Below, piece by piece: positions 23,519-35,172 of a stretch of 64,000 nt of DNA (positions within the stretch are counted from its first letter, which is position 1; every line of letters starts with the position of its first letter). Both the position numbers and the translations under genes were made by a program. The stretch is from the NCBI GenBank assembly GCA_947471745.1, contig CANJKZ010000170.1, forward strand, positions 4,408,501 to 4,472,500. Reading direction: 5' to 3'. Origin of the DNA: Closterium sp. Naga37s-1. Lineage: Eukaryota; Streptophyta; Zygnematophyceae; Desmidiales; Closteriaceae. A model generated the notes under the pieces. It worked only from the letters and a program-made list of their open reading frames with translations. It did no database searches and was not told where the DNA came from.

Positions 23519-23799
23519 CACACCCATAGGCGAAGTGGGGGATAGCCAAAGCAAGCAAAGGTCACAAGACCAATCAAAAGAAGAAAAATAACAAAGCTCA
23601 GGGTGGATCACGAATTCACCACACAGTTCGAGCACAAACAAATGGCCACAATACCAGTTCACATGCAGAGTTATAAAGAGCACATGCAGTACAGTGATCA
23701 CCACCTAGCCAAGATAAGCATGCAGCCTAATATATAGATCACAGTACAAAGCAAAGTCAAGCAGTAAGCAAGTGAGGCAGAGTAGGCACAAGGCCTAGA
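23519..23799 (-). other. C3 3' untranslated region
   Basis: Between the RNase H end and the 3' LTR. It is clearly similar to the corresponding stretches of C5 (56061-56260) and C6 (55725-55930). No gene is seen. Confidence 0.6.
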
Positions 23800-25517
23800 G
23801 CAGTGCAGAAACGCTGATGATCACCAGACACAAGTGCCTTGGTGAAAAATTCAGCAGTGTTGGTCCGTGAGGCTACGAAAGCAAGACGAAGCTGACCACG
23901 CTACTGCAGCTCTCGAGCAAGGAAGTAACGCAGAGCAATGTGCTCCAGTCTCTGCTCTTGACACAAGGCAATCATGGACTTGTTGTTGACGTACAGGACC
24001 GGAGGAGAACGAGACCGCTCACCCAAGTCGATCAGCAAGTAGGTCAGCCAGCGTAACTCCTGTGCAGCCATGGCCCCTGCAGCCTCACAATTGGAGCTGA
24101 GAACAGAAGACGGGCGGGTAGACCTCCAAGAAACTGAACTGGAGCCAAGACTGAAGGTGTAGCCCTATGACGACCGCTGAGTAGCGTGGTTGTCTGCCCA
24201 AGAAGCGTCTGAGTGTCCAGTGAGTACAACTGAACCTCGTCCTCCAAGCACGAGCCCCATGCCCGATGTACTGCACAAGTAACGCAGCACCCTCCTAGAA
24301 GCCCGCCAGTGCTCTGGTCGGTGTCTCCTGGGCGCAACGTAGCGTGCCAGGATGCTGAAAGGGTACGCGAGGTCAGGTCGAGTGCAGGTCATTAGGTACA
24401 TGAGGCAACCCACAAGCTCTGGATATTGACCACTTGGCTCTACGGACTCGTCCAAAGTTGGAGCTGAGAGCGAGTGGAATGTAGACAGAGGAGTGGACTG
24501 TGGCAAGGAGAACTAGAAGCCGAAGTGCTGAAAGACCTGCTGCACCATGTGTGACTGAGACAGAGTGATGGTGCACCGTGCTCTGTCCCGGGTGATCTGC
24601 AAGCCAAGATAGCTGTGCAGCTCACCCAGGTCAGTGCAAGTGTGTCTCTTCTGCAGCTCCGTCTTCACAAGGGCCAGTGCCTCAGGGTCAGCAGTAGCAA
24701 AGACCAAGTTGTCGATGTACACGAGGATGTAGAACGGTGGCAGAGATGTGTCGGTGCGTAGAAACAGCGACGGGTCAGCAGTCGAAGGAGCAAACCCAAG
24801 AACCGCAAGCGTAGTCCTCAGTGTGTCGTGCCATTCGCGAGACGCCTGGCGGAGACCGTAGACTGGCCGCCGGAGGCTCCACTTGGTACCCTCAGGAAAC
24901 GACCTAGTGAAGCCAGGTGGGTGGCGCAGCCAAATCTCCCCGTGAAGGCTGCCCTGCAAGAAAGTTGTGCTGAAGTCAAGCGAGTGGAGCTCGTAGTCAC
25001 GCTGTGCTGCAACGTGCACTAACACGCAAAGAGTGGGGTGGGGGAGAAGGTCTGGAAGAAGTCGACCCCCTGTCACTGACTGAAGCCTCGTGCAACGTAA
25101 CGCGCTTTGAAGACAGGCGGAGAACCCGGCGGCCGCTTCACCTTGAAAATCCACATGCCATCGACCATGTTCGCCCCATGTGGGGGAACTGCGTTGACGT
25201 AAGTGCCTGTGGACTTTCATGATGCCATCTCTGCGTCCATGGCTGTTTGCCACTGAGAGGAGTAAGGACGCGTAAGAGCGCGGGGTCGGGATGTCTAGTG
25301 CATCCGGGTCTTCCTCAGGGGCAAGTAAGATGGCAGCGAGATGAGGTACAGCAGCTGCAAGACACTCGAGCTCAAACTGCCTGTCCTCAAGGACGTCTGT
25401 GCCAAGTGCACACTCACCCCCGACGAACGGAGGACTGTCAGACTTAGACTCAGTAAGAAGACTAGCGACGTAGTCGAGAGGACACGCAATAGCAAAGTCA
25501 ACGAGCTCAGTGACCAA
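23800..25517 (-). pseudogene. C3 reverse transcriptase and RNase H (broken)
   Basis: On the minus strand from 25517: a pre-RT block (GECALGTDVLEDRQFELECLAAAVPHL), FSTTFLQGSLHGEIW, SLRRPVYGLRQASREWH, and the active site at about 24720 reading YIDNLVF. The second catalytic Asp is Asn there. LQITRDRARCTITLSQSHM follows, and after a stop near 24510 the sequence ELVGCLMYLMTCTRPDLAYP leads into RNase H to about 23800. Several frameshifts are present. Confidence 0.8.
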
Positions 25518-25519
25518 GG

Positions 25520-26705
25520 CAGACGCAGCAGCAAACTCAAAAGGAGGGTCAGTGACAAGTGTGGCTAGAACACGCGCGATAGTAGGACTAGCAGCACGAA
25601 CTGGGTCCGACTCAGGGTCAGGAACGTTGGGAAGAGAGGAGAGGATGGTGGGGGCGACGGCAGGGCAACACGCTGTGGAACAGAGGAAGGACGAAGTACC
25701 ATAGTGTGTGTGCCGGGAACAATGGGAGGACGAACACGACGAGCATGACGAATAGTGTGAACAGGGGAGGCAGGACGGGACGCAGGCTCACGAAGCTCTG
25801 TCAGAGAGTCTGTCAGCTCAGTGTAACGAGAAGGAGCAGGCAGTGGGGAGTGAGGCTGTAACTGTGGCTGTGACTCGTCAGGCGGAGGACAGAGTAGGGG
25901 AGGAGTAAGGCCAGTGGCAGACGGAAGACGGACAACCTGGCGAAGCGCCAAGGCAGGTGGTGGTAGCGACGACTCCAGATGAGGCCAGAAGAACGGACGC
26001 TGCTGCACAGGCTACGTAGCACCCCAAGTAGTAGAACCTCTAGTAGCCCCGGCTCCGGTACCTCGAGCACCACCAGCAGCAGTGCCTCCAGCTCCAGCAC
26101 CTCCAGCACCAGCTGTCCCAACCCCAGAACCCCTAGCACCTCCAGCTCCTGTATCTCCAGGTCGTGTGCCTCCGGCTCCAGTACCTCTAGCACCAGCAGC
26201 CTTAACACCTCCTGCTCCAGTACCTCCAGTGCCTTCAGCTCGAGAGTCAGCGACTTCCTACTCAGTGCCTCTAGTGGCAGCACATCGTCCGACTACCCAC
26301 TAACGCAGCTGCTTCTGCGAGAGAGTCTCCTGCGGACGCGATGGCAGCTGCTGCCCACCTCCAGGTGCAGCACCCCCACGCTCAGCACCCCAAGGCTCAG
26401 CACCCCCACTCTCAGCACCCCGAGAACCAGTACCACCAGCGTCAGCACCCTGAGAGCCCACACCTCCAGCGCCACCACCTCCAGTAGCACCGGAGTCCAC
26501 GGCGACAGGCAGCAGAGGCGGCGAAGACGGCCAAGGCTGATAACCAGGAGGGGTCTCCAAACGTGGGGAGCGGCGAGAGGTCGCAGTTTTGTCAGCAGCA
26601 GGGTCACCCCCCTCAGTCGGGCCAGATGAGACCTCCAAAGGGCCAACCAAGGGGGTTGGTGTGACCTGAGACACACCTAAGGGAGAACGCGAGGGGGGTG
26701 GGGGT
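25520..26705 (-). pseudogene. C3 integrase-RT linker with Leu/Val/Gly-type repeats
   Basis: On the minus strand 26300-26705 reads Gly/Ala-rich protein (GGGGAGGVGSQGADAGGTGSR). 25813-26283 holds short repeats of the form GGTGCTGGAG, read in one frame as VLELEVL and in another as Gly/Ala-rich. Plus-strand Ser/Thr- and Pro/Ala-rich ORFs here are shadows. No domain is recognised, and its position matches the polyglutamine linker of L2. Confidence 0.65.
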
Positions 26706-27620
26706 CTACCAGGGGTTAACCTGGAACCAGGAAGAGGGGCGGCGGGGGGACAAGAGAAGACACGTAGGGGAGGAGAAGACACGGTAGTAGCAAACCGACT
26801 CGTCAAAGGTGACGTTATGGGAGGAGAAGACGCGATGTGAGCGAGGGTGATAAAACTGCCAACCAGGCGCGTTGGTGGGAAAACCAAGGAAGACGCAGCG
26901 AACGGCGCGAGAAGAGAACTTGTCCGCGGAAGTATCGCGGACAAGGGCCATCGAACCCCAGACCCGAAACGCCGACGCATCGCCAACCTCCCCTATCCAA
27001 CGCAGTGTAGGCGAGGTCTTTGGCACGGAGACATGAGGCCAGAGGTTGAGCTGATGCGCAGCGTATCGGACCGCAAACGGCCATAGAAAATGGGGAGCAG
27101 TGGCATGGATCATGGAGGTGTGAGCAACATCCATGATCACGCCAATGCGGCGCTCTGCAATCCCATTCTACTGCGCAGAAGCCAGAAGTGTGAACGACTA
27201 GGTGATGCCCTCCTTACGACATAAGTCCTGAAGGAAACTCACCTCCACAGTCAGAGTGCAGACGGAGAACCGGGAGGTCCTGGTGGAACCGTGCGCCCAG
27301 CTGGCGACGAACAGTGTGGATCTAAGGGATCAAAATACGACAAACGCCGCCCTTGCTTTGCAAGGGAAACACCGTGGTATAGCGTGTGTAGTCGTCGACG
27401 ACCAGCCCCGGCCCGGCCCGGGGACGGGGCCAGGGCTCCGCACGTCCATATGCAGGGTCTACAGAGGAGCCTATATCAGAGGGAACGAGGAGGAGTGAGG
27501 AGCGGCGCGCTGCCGCCCCTCAATGCAGGGAGTGCACGGCGGCGCAAGCGACAGAGGGAGCGGGGGCAGGGACCTCAGGAGGCCCGAGACAAGGAGACTC
27601 GAGTGCATGCGACGCAGACT
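26706..27620 (-). pseudogene. C3 integrase (broken)
   Basis: On the minus strand the core runs from about 27450 (HMDV), through VVDDYTRYTTVFPL and LHSDCGGEF, to DVAHTSMIHATAPHFLWPFAVRYAAHQLNLW in the open stretch 27140-26706. The C-terminal block is RCVFLGFPTNAPGWQFYHPRS. In-frame stops interrupt the core before 27140. Confidence 0.75.
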
Positions 27621-30600
27621 CTACAGGAAGGAGTGACCAAGACGGTGCTGCCAGAGGAGGGACGGGTGCGTGAGCGACCGACACGAGCATGACGCAGCTA
27701 CCTGACCGGACCCAGCGAAGTGTACAGACTCAACGTGCAGTGTGTATAGGCCAGACCCAGGCCTCCGAGTGAACATGGCGAGGTGGTCGCCAGTCACTGA
27801 GTCCGTACAGATCTCCACAAGCTCGCCCCCAAGAGTGGTGGTAGTGACCAACCGATCCTGGAGGACAGCCTGACTCACCAAGTTTGTAGCGATCGAGGGG
27901 AGGTGGAAACCTGCGAGGGAACTAGAGGGGACTGCCGGACACGGGAGAACAGTGGTACCTTGTGCAACAACTGGGCCAGAAGAGAGGTCGGCCAGAATGA
28001 CAGGGACAGGTGTGGTGAGTGGTGTGACTGTGGTGCAGTCGCGGAAGAAGCAGCGAGACGTGCCTGTGCTAGCAGACTCACAAACACCTAGACTAGCAGC
28101 CTCTACATCACCAGAGCTCGGCACACCCGAGTAAAAATCACCCTCAACACTAGCAGTAGCAGCAACACACATAGCATGCATGCCAGCAAGGATCTGGTCC
28201 CAATCAAGAGCAAATTCATCAAACTCCTCGCAAAAAGCGTCCTCGAGGCGGCAGAAGCAACGAGCCTTGACATGGCCTAGCTTGCCGCAGACGTCTCCTG
28301 CGCGGGGTCCCGTGCGTCTGACGTAGGTACAGCGACCTCCTCCTCCGGGGCCACCTCGCTGGACCAGCCACTCACGTAGCTGCTGCGGCGAGAGGGTCTC
28401 CTGCTGACGCGACTGCTGCTGCTGCTGTCCACCCCCAGAACCTCTGCCTCCACTAGCAGTGCACCCAGACGCAACTCCCTGACCTTCACCCCTACTGGCT
28501 CCACCACAACTGCCACCCGAGCCACCTCCGCCACCCAAAGTGCCGCCACTGCCCCCGCCACTCCCACCAACCCCGCCACCCCCACCACCTCGGCCACCAC
28601 CACCTCCACTGCCCCCACTACCGCCACCACCACCGCCATCGCCACCGCCATCCCCGCCGCCACCCCCACGACCCTTGCCCTTCTAGCGCCCACCCTTGTT
28701 GCGCCTCCTGCTAAGAGCGGACGCCGCACCGGCTACCTTAGCACCGAGGAAGTCAACAGCAGCAGCAGAGGCGACAGAGGGTGCAAATAGGGAAGGAGCA
28801 CACCCCTCAAAGAAGGAGGTGCGATGAGTACCACGGGAGGTAGCTACTGCGGAGATAACTACTACAACGGGAGCTAGACTACGGGCTAGGCACGGGTGCT
28901 CGTGTGATCTCTGCGTTCGTTGGTCCTTAGTCGTTTTCCTAGTGCACACACTGCTTGCTAGTTCACGGAGCAAGTTGGCAAGAGTTTCACTAGAGAAAGT
29001 TGACAACAATGGTACAAATCAGCTGGCATGGCAAGACTACATCAGAGCTAGCATTCAGGTCGGTCGACTGCCAGCACAGCATGGTCGACCGCGTTCCAGC
29101 ACGACTTGGTCGACCGCGCTCCAGCAGTGCAAACTCGCGTGCCAACGCTGCAGGTTGACGGCGTGCCAGCGTTGCTCCCGCAGAACCGCAGCGCACCTAC
29201 TTCGCAGGTGCTCGTAGATGATTGGCGGGCTAAGCCTCGTCACCTGAACAGCGCACGCACCAAGTCATCTTCGTGCTGACGGCTCCACCTGATCCGCCAC
29301 GTCGACCTGGGGATACCACCACCGATGTCGGACTCGCCAACTTCGCCTGGGCGACCGTCGCACTCCTTCGCAGAACCTCGTCACCCAGGTATCCCGGTCG
29401 ACCGGGCAACCATGTCGACCAGCTGCTCCTGTATGTGCTCGTCGACTTCCCAAGTTGACGACCACCCCAAGTCGACCTCACCAGGTCGACCACACCTCTG
29501 GTCAACCAGCTCCAGGGCGACGTCACTCCTGGTCGACTAGCTCCACGTCGACCAGCGCAGTTGTTAGTCGACCACCCAAGTCGGCTACCCAAAGTCGGCG
29601 TCACCAAGTCGACGCCCCTTCTACGTCGGCGCCGACTTCCAGACTTACCTCTTGAAGTCGGCGACCTCCCAAGTCGGTGACCTTGCAAGTCGGTGACCTT
29701 GCAAGTCGGTGACCTTGCAAGTCGGTAACCTTGCAAGTCGGTGACCTTGCAAGTCGGCGACCTTGCAAGTCGGTGCCGACTTCCAGGTCAACGTGCCACA
29801 TTGCCGACCACCAGTTGAAGTCGGCCGCCGGCTTCCCAAGTCGGCGGCATTGCAGTGGCCCCGTGCAAGTCAACCAACCCCGTCGACCAGCTCGCCCAAG
29901 TCGGCGTCGCCCACTGCTGCAAGTCGGCTGTACCTCCCGTACACCCAACCACGAAGTCGGCTCCGCCCAAGCGAGGACGGGACCAACAACAACTCCCGTT
30001 GACAGCTACAGCGTAGGCACTGGTCTCAACCTCCAAGAGCCGTGAATCAAACGAGGCTAGGGTGAGCTCGGTAGGGTCGAGAGAAAGGAAGTGGTCTCGG
30101 ATGGGGCGAAGGGAGTCAGGGAGACGGTCACTAGGAAGTAGAGTGTGATGTACATGGGGGAGGGCTCTTGGTCAGAAACTCCGACTTGAGAGCAGCACGG
30201 TAGCGAAGGTCACTGGTGCGCAGGTGAGTCATGAGGTCAGCGAAAGTGTCGAATTCTGACAGCTCTAGAAAAAGGTACAGCAGTAGTAGGCGGCCTAGAG
30301 CGGCAGAGGAGGGAGAGGAATAACGCTTAACTGCAGCGTCATAAAGGTCCTTGGCAGTTCTCAACTGGCGAAATTGGGCGCGTTGGCCGGGCGGGAGGTG
30401 GCTGCGAACTGCAAGCGCGGCAGTGGCTAGCTATGCGGTCAGCTTTGTACTTGTGCTGTGCTTCTATCAACGCAGTAAGGGCAGCCTCAGTCGGAGTGGG
30501 AGGGGCTGGGAGGGAGCCTGAGGTGTGCTCAAAGAGAGAGACGTCGTCGCGGGTAACGCTAAGCACGTACAGGTGAAGTCCCTCAAGCCACGACCCGTAA

Positions 30601-30650
30601 TCGACAGGGCTGCCCTCGGCGTCAAACTCAAGGACAGTAGGAGGTGCCAT
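27621..30650 (-). pseudogene. C3 Gag and protease, split by an insert
   Basis: Minus strand. ATG 30650 starts a Gag like that of C5 (LEFDAEGSPVDYGSWLEGL; AKDLYDAAVKRYSSP; MTHLRTSDLRYRAAL). It is interrupted by the insert 28865-30001 and resumes with SRGTHRTSFFEGCAPS. A Gly-rich stretch follows, then a zinc knuckle of the form C-X13-C-X4-H-X4-C (CTYVRRTG...VCGKLGHVKARC) near 28260-28330. The protease region has STGTSRCFFRD where C5 has DSGASRSSFRD, so the catalytic Asp is gone. A pre-integrase HRLGH ends the open stretch at 27621. Confidence 0.78.
28865..30001. mobile_element. Unclassified insert with short inverted ends and internal repeats
   Basis: It interrupts the C3 gag. It starts CAACGGGAG and ends CTCCCGTTG, a perfect 9-bp inverted pair. 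The left half is rich in GTCGACC motifs. The right half has tandem 16-base units GCAAGTCGGTGACCTT (about 29660-29780) and many scattered AAGTCGGC copies. No credible protein is encoded; the ORFs here follow the repeats. It resembles a non-autonomous DNA transposon with subterminal repeats. No clear target duplication was found, so the class is open. Confidence 0.55.
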
Positions 30651-32179
30651 TGTGAGCAGTGCGGCCTAGCGACCGTCAAGACGAAGGTACAGTGCTAGGA
30701 CCTAAAGGCAGTGCTGGGCCCGAGCGGCGCGGATAGGCAGAGCGGCACGGCAGGGCAGCTCAGTTGGGCACAGCAGCTCGGGCAGCATGCAGAATAGGCA
30801 GTAGGGCAAGGCAGTGCAAGTGGCCAGGCTGCAGCGCAGGCGACAGTAGGTAAGGCAGCGGCCTGATGGCAGCACGCAGGGCGGCACGCTGCAGGGCGGG
30901 CTGCAGCACTAAGCAGTGTAAGCAGCAGCGCGAGCAGTAGTGCAATAGCGCACGCAAGGCAACGTGCAGTAGGGCAGAGCGCGAGTGCAGCAGTGTTAGA
31001 GACTAAGGATGGAGTAGATTAGGTGCCTAAATTTCTCAAAATCGTTGGCTTATAATTCTGGACAGAAAATTCGCGCCCACAAGAAATGCCGTCGACGAAA
31101 ACGCACCGTCAAAACTTCACAAATTTCGGAATGTTGTAGCTCTACTCCGTGGCTACAATTCCCAATTTGAATCGTACGAAAAGATGAAGTAAATCTTGAG
31201 TTATGGATTTCGGCGCACTAGGGGGTATGCTGCCATAGCAACTAAACTCAATCGCAATAGTTTCACAAGTTTCACAAGAGAGTTGGAGTAGCACTAAACC
31301 AGGTGGGAGGGGATGAGGAGGACGAGAGGGAAGGTCCCAAGAGAGTCCCCAACCAAGGAAACCCATGCCACACAATTCCCCTCTCTATGGGCACCCCAAC
31401 TTTGACCTTTGTCACGTTCCCAACCCATGCCATCCACCTCATCCAACTTGGCCACACTTGCCAACCTGGTTTGGCTTCTCCCAACCACTTGGCATCAACT
31501 ACAGTGATGGGGACGAATTTCCCAACCCCCAAAAGTCTGTACCCCATATTGAGTTACTTCACAACTTCCCAAAGTCGTCGCATCCCAATCAAAACTTCGA
31601 ACGATCATAACTTCGTCGTTCTTGCTCCGATCGCAACGATTCTTGGTTCGTCGGAAAGCTCTTGAGCAGAGGAGTCACTTCAGATATCTGCTCAAGCCAA
31701 ATAACATTCACACATACTCAGATAATCCAAACCACACCAAACACAATTTCTTGCACACGCTCACACCACGCATGCATCGCACGAACATATGATGGGAGGC
31801 AGACAGACGTGAATGCATATGATTGCATCACACAACAAGCAGGGCAGGACGTAGGCGTGGCTCGGTGGGGAGCAGCGCGCTGCAGCGGCGACGCACTACA
31901 GAGGCGCGGCGCGCGGGGCAGCGGCGCACGACGCGCGACGCGCGGGGCAGCGGCGCACGACGCGCGACGCGCGGGGCAGCTATGGTGCGCAACGCGCAGG
32001 GCAGGGGGAGCGTGCGACGGGCAGCAATGACGCGCGCTTTAAGGGCGCACGGCGGGCAGAAAAAACAGCACGCTAGAGGGGCGCGCCATGGGCAGCGGAA
32101 CGGGCAGCGGTAAGAGCGGGCCTGAAAAAATATCGGTCCCTAAACAGGCGGTCCTAAGGACCTAACGTGCTCTATACCA
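30651..32179 (-). other. C3 leader, GC-rich, with an inserted solo LTR
   Basis: Between the primer site (32169-32179) and the gag ATG at 30650 there is no gene. 30690-30993 is rich in GCAG and GGGC motifs. 31850-32120 has tandem units such as GGGCAGCGGCGCACGACGCG (two copies near 31916-31975). The solo LTR 30994-31837 divides the two parts. Confidence 0.6.
30994..31837. repeat. Solo LTR (family B)
   Basis: 844 bp from TGTTAGAGACTAAGG to TCACACAACA, flanked by the direct repeat AGCAG (30989-30993, 31838-31842). No internal domain remains, so it is the product of LTR-LTR recombination. A diverged reverse copy lies at 1-454. Which superfamily it belongs to cannot be told. Confidence 0.85.
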
Positions 32180-32313
32180 TGTTAAGAAGATAGAGTATGG
32201 TGTGGATTAGGTCAACAAGGGTGGTACAAGTAAAGTGTCCAGCAATTTGTTGTACCCCCTAAAGCTAGTCCCAACATAGCCTACATACAAATGTAGATGT
32301 ATATCTTTTGACA
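32180..32313 (-). repeat. C3 5' LTR
   Basis: 134 bp. On the plus strand it reads TGTTAAGAAGATAG to ATCTTTTGACA and matches 23390-23518 with several differences and small indels. Confidence 0.82.
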
Positions 32314-33305
32314 TAAGAACCTGACGCTCCAAACATCCCGACTTCCCGCACTTATGCTGAGGCTGTTTCGGGACCTTGGGCCTCCCGGTGGATAACAGCA
32401 TGGACCAATGTCAAGCTGCAGTTTGGATCGCCTCCTGTTTTCAAGACGCGCTACGTGGCGAGAGGCTTTAGTCAGCATGAGGGAGTTTACTTCTTTCAGG
32501 CCTTCTCCCCTACCCTGAAGATGACCACTCTTTGGGTACTACTCCACATCGCAGCACATCATGACTACGAGCTGCACTCACTCGAGTCCTCCATGGCCTT
32601 CCTCCAAGGTAGCCTGCACGAGGAGATCGAGCTACGCCGTCCTCTTAGCTGCACTGGCACATTCCCACCTGGGACCCAATGGAGCCCAAGATGACCAGTC
32701 TACAGTCTCCGCCAAGTAATCCGTGAGTGGCACGAGACTCTTCATTCCATACTTGCTGACCTTCACTTCACTCCTTCATCCGACCCTTCACTCCTTCGTT
32801 CTGGGCCCACTCCCTTCTTCATTCTCGGCTACATTGACGACTTGATATTTGCTACTGCAGACAGTGTTGCTCTGGCTGAAGTGAAGTCTGAACATTTGAA
32901 AAGACACATTTGCATTGACTTTGGTCAACTGCACAACTATCTTGGCTTGCAGGTCATCAGGGGCAGAGCAGCTCGCACCATCACTTAGACTCCGTCGCAC
33001 ATGGTGCAGCAGGACCTTCAGCGGCTTGACTTCTAGCTCTCCACTATACAGCTCGCTCTTTATACTGTGGACCACATGCTCAGTACTCCTTCCTCTGACG
33101 ACCCAGGTGAGCCTAGTGCACGCTACACGGAGCTTGTGGGTTGCCTCATGTACTTGATGACGTATACACAACTAGACTTCGCCTACCCTCTCACGGTCCA
33201 TGCTCGCTTTGTTGTGACGGGGAGACACCGTCAGGCCCACTGGACAGCGGCTATTAGGTAGCAAAGTACTTGGCCACCACATCAGGCATGGGGCTTGTGC
33301 TCGGA
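32314..33305 (+). mobile_element. Oldest copia element (L1), part 3: reverse transcriptase
   Basis: It resumes after C3 with the RT N-terminus (PDAPNIPTSRTYAEAVSGPWAS by codon), then ARGFSQHEGVYFFQAFSPT, HDYELHSLESSMAFLQGSLHEEIE, and an active site GYIDDLIFATA near 32826. It continues with ELVGCLMYLMTYTQLDFAYP. Several stops and frameshifts break it. It ends abruptly at about 33305 after the GMGLVLG block, so its RNase H and 3' LTR are missing. Confidence 0.78.
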
Positions 33306-33425
33306 GTCTTAAGATAGCAGGCAGAAAGTTAGAACACGAAAAAGGATTTTCACTAGCAAGCAATGGGATACATATAGCAAACCCTAGTTGGGTTGTACTC
33401 ACTATAGAGTACCCCACTGCAGACT
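33306..33425 (-). repeat. Diverged copia LTR fragment
   Basis: About 120 bp with AAACCCTAGTTGGGTTGTAC and GAGTACCCCACTGCAG, similar to the minus-strand LTRs at 55616-55724 and 55931-56060. Its ends are not clear. It separates L1 from the plus-strand copia fragment C7. Confidence 0.5.
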
Positions 33426-34592
33426 AGCGGAGCCTCCAGCGGCCAGTCTACGGTCTCCGCCAGGCGCCGCGTGAGTGGCACGACACACTGAGGACGACAC
33501 TTGCGGCTCTTGGGTTTGCTCCGTCGACTGCTGACCCGTCGCTGTTTCTGCGCACCGACACATCGCTCCCGCCGTTCTACATCCTCGTGTACGTCAACGA
33601 CCTGGTCTTTGCCACTCCTGACACTGAGGCTCTCGCCCTGGTGAAGTCGGAGCTGCAGAAGAGACACACGTGCACAGACCTGGGTGAGCTGCGCAGTTAC
33701 CTTGGCTTGCAGATCACCCGGGACAGAGCACGCCGCACCATCACACTGACTCAGTCACACATGGTGCAGCAGGTCCTTCAGCGCTTCGGCTTCACCTGGT
33801 CCTCGGCACAGGCCACTCCTCTGGCTACAGGTCACTCGCTCTCAGCTCCACCTTCGGACGAGTCCGTAGAGCCGAGTGGTCCTTACCCAGAGCTAGTGGG
33901 CTGCCGCATGTACCTGATGACCTGCACTCGTTCTGACCTTGCGTACCCTCTTGGCCTTCTGGCTCGCTACGTGGCTCCTGGTCGGCATCGAAAGGTGCAC
34001 ATGGATGCTGCTAAGAGGGTACTACGCTACTTGTGCAGTACATCGGGCATGGGGCTCGTGCTTGGAGGACGGAGCGACGTTGTCCTCACTGGGCACTCAG
34101 ACGCTTCTTGGGTTGACGACCAGGCTACGCAGCGGTCGTCACAGGGTTACACCTTCAGCCTTGGGTCTGGTTCAGTTTCTTTGCGTTCTACACGCTCGTC
34201 TTCAGTTCTCAGCTCCAGTTGTGAGGCTGAGATCTACGCCACAGCCATGGCTGCACAGGAGTTACGCTGGCTTACCTACCTGCTGACCGACTTGGGAGAG
34301 CGGCCTCGTTCTCCTCCAGTGCTGTACGTAGACAACAAGGCCGCCATTGCCTTGTGTCAGGAGCACAGACTGGAGCACAGAACGAAGCACATCGCCCTGC
34401 GTTACTTCCTTGCTCGAGAGTTGCAGCATCGTGGCCAGCTTCGTCTTGCTCACGTGGCCACTCAGGCCAACACTGCTGATATACAGTATTCACCAAGGCA
34501 CTTCCGCCTAGTGATCATCAGCGCTTTTAAACTGTGTTGGGCCTTGTGCCTACGTTTCCTTACTTGCTGTAGGCTCTGCCTGTACTGTGATC

Positions 34593-34624
<32 letters not shown>

Positions 34625-34897
34625 TGCTTGCTCCTGGTAGGTAGAGATCACTGTGCTGTTGTTGTTGCATATATACCTCTGCATGTGAACTGGCCTTGTG
34701 GCCCTTTGCTTGTGCTCAGTGTGTGTGGTGACATTGTGATCCACCCTGAGCTTGCTTTGCTTCTCTGGACAGGTCTTGTGACCCCTTGCTCTCCCCCACT
34801 TTGCCTATGGGGGTGTGTCAAATTATATTCATGTCATGTATGTGTAGGCTGTAGTGGGGTAGCCAATATGGGGTACAACCCCATTAGGGTTTCATAT
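33426..34897 (+). mobile_element. 5'-truncated copia C7: RT, RNase H, 3' LTR
   Basis: It starts inside the RT (LQRPVYGLRQAPREWHDTL). The active site near 33590 reads YVNDLVF, with Asn for Asp. RNase H is well preserved (GHSDASWVDDQATQRSSQGY, SSCEAEIYATAMAAQELRW, VDNKAAIALC). A small insertion near 34485 shifts the frame in the TADIFTKAL block. A 26-base TA repeat lies near 34592. The 3' LTR begins TGTCAAATTATATTC at 34819 and is cut at 34897 by the DIRS-like element; it continues at 40594. Confidence 0.82.
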
Positions 34898-35077
34898 TAT
34901 TATAATTTTTGAAAGTGTATTCACTTTCTAAAATTTTGTATTGTGATAGTGAAGCGATTGCCAACGCAGCAAAGGCAGCGTCGCATCGCTACTCGCCCTC
35001 TTTTGGCTACAAAAGAGGGGTTGGAGGCCATTTGGCCTCACCCACGTTCTTCTTTTCAGATTTTTAGTTTGAGTTCC
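34898..35077 (+). repeat. A1 terminal repeat of the plus DIRS-like element
   Basis: 180 bp, identical by eye to A2 at 40291-40470. It contains hairpin GAAAGTG-TATT-CACTTTC (34911-34928) and hairpin GAGGCC-ATTT-GGCCTC (35024-35039). Both have counterparts in the minus-strand element. Confidence 0.88.
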
Positions 35078-35172
35078 GCTCAATCTCGTCCAATCTGGCG
35101 AAGACTCAATCACTTCCACGTTTTACTGCTCCGACAACACTTCTCGCCGACATACTTAAGCACAACATTGCT

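Larger units (their letters stand above)
23390..32313 (-). mobile_element. Copia element C3, minus strand, inserted in L1
   Basis: A Ty1/copia retrotransposon read on the minus strand. The 5' LTR is 32180-32313 and the 3' LTR 23390-23518. Flanks are GAAGA (23385-23389) and TAAGA (32314-32318), a duplication with one change. The primer site TGGTATAGAGC is at 32169-32179. The order is leader, gag, protease, integrase, linker, RT and RNase H. It carries a solo LTR in the leader and an unclassified insert in gag. Catalytic residues are lost in protease and RT, so it is dead. Confidence 0.85.

Noticed and set aside
29660..29790. CRISPR-like array of 16-base repeats
   Set aside because: The units are directly tandem with no unique spacers and lie in a eukaryotic insert; it is a simple tandem repeat.
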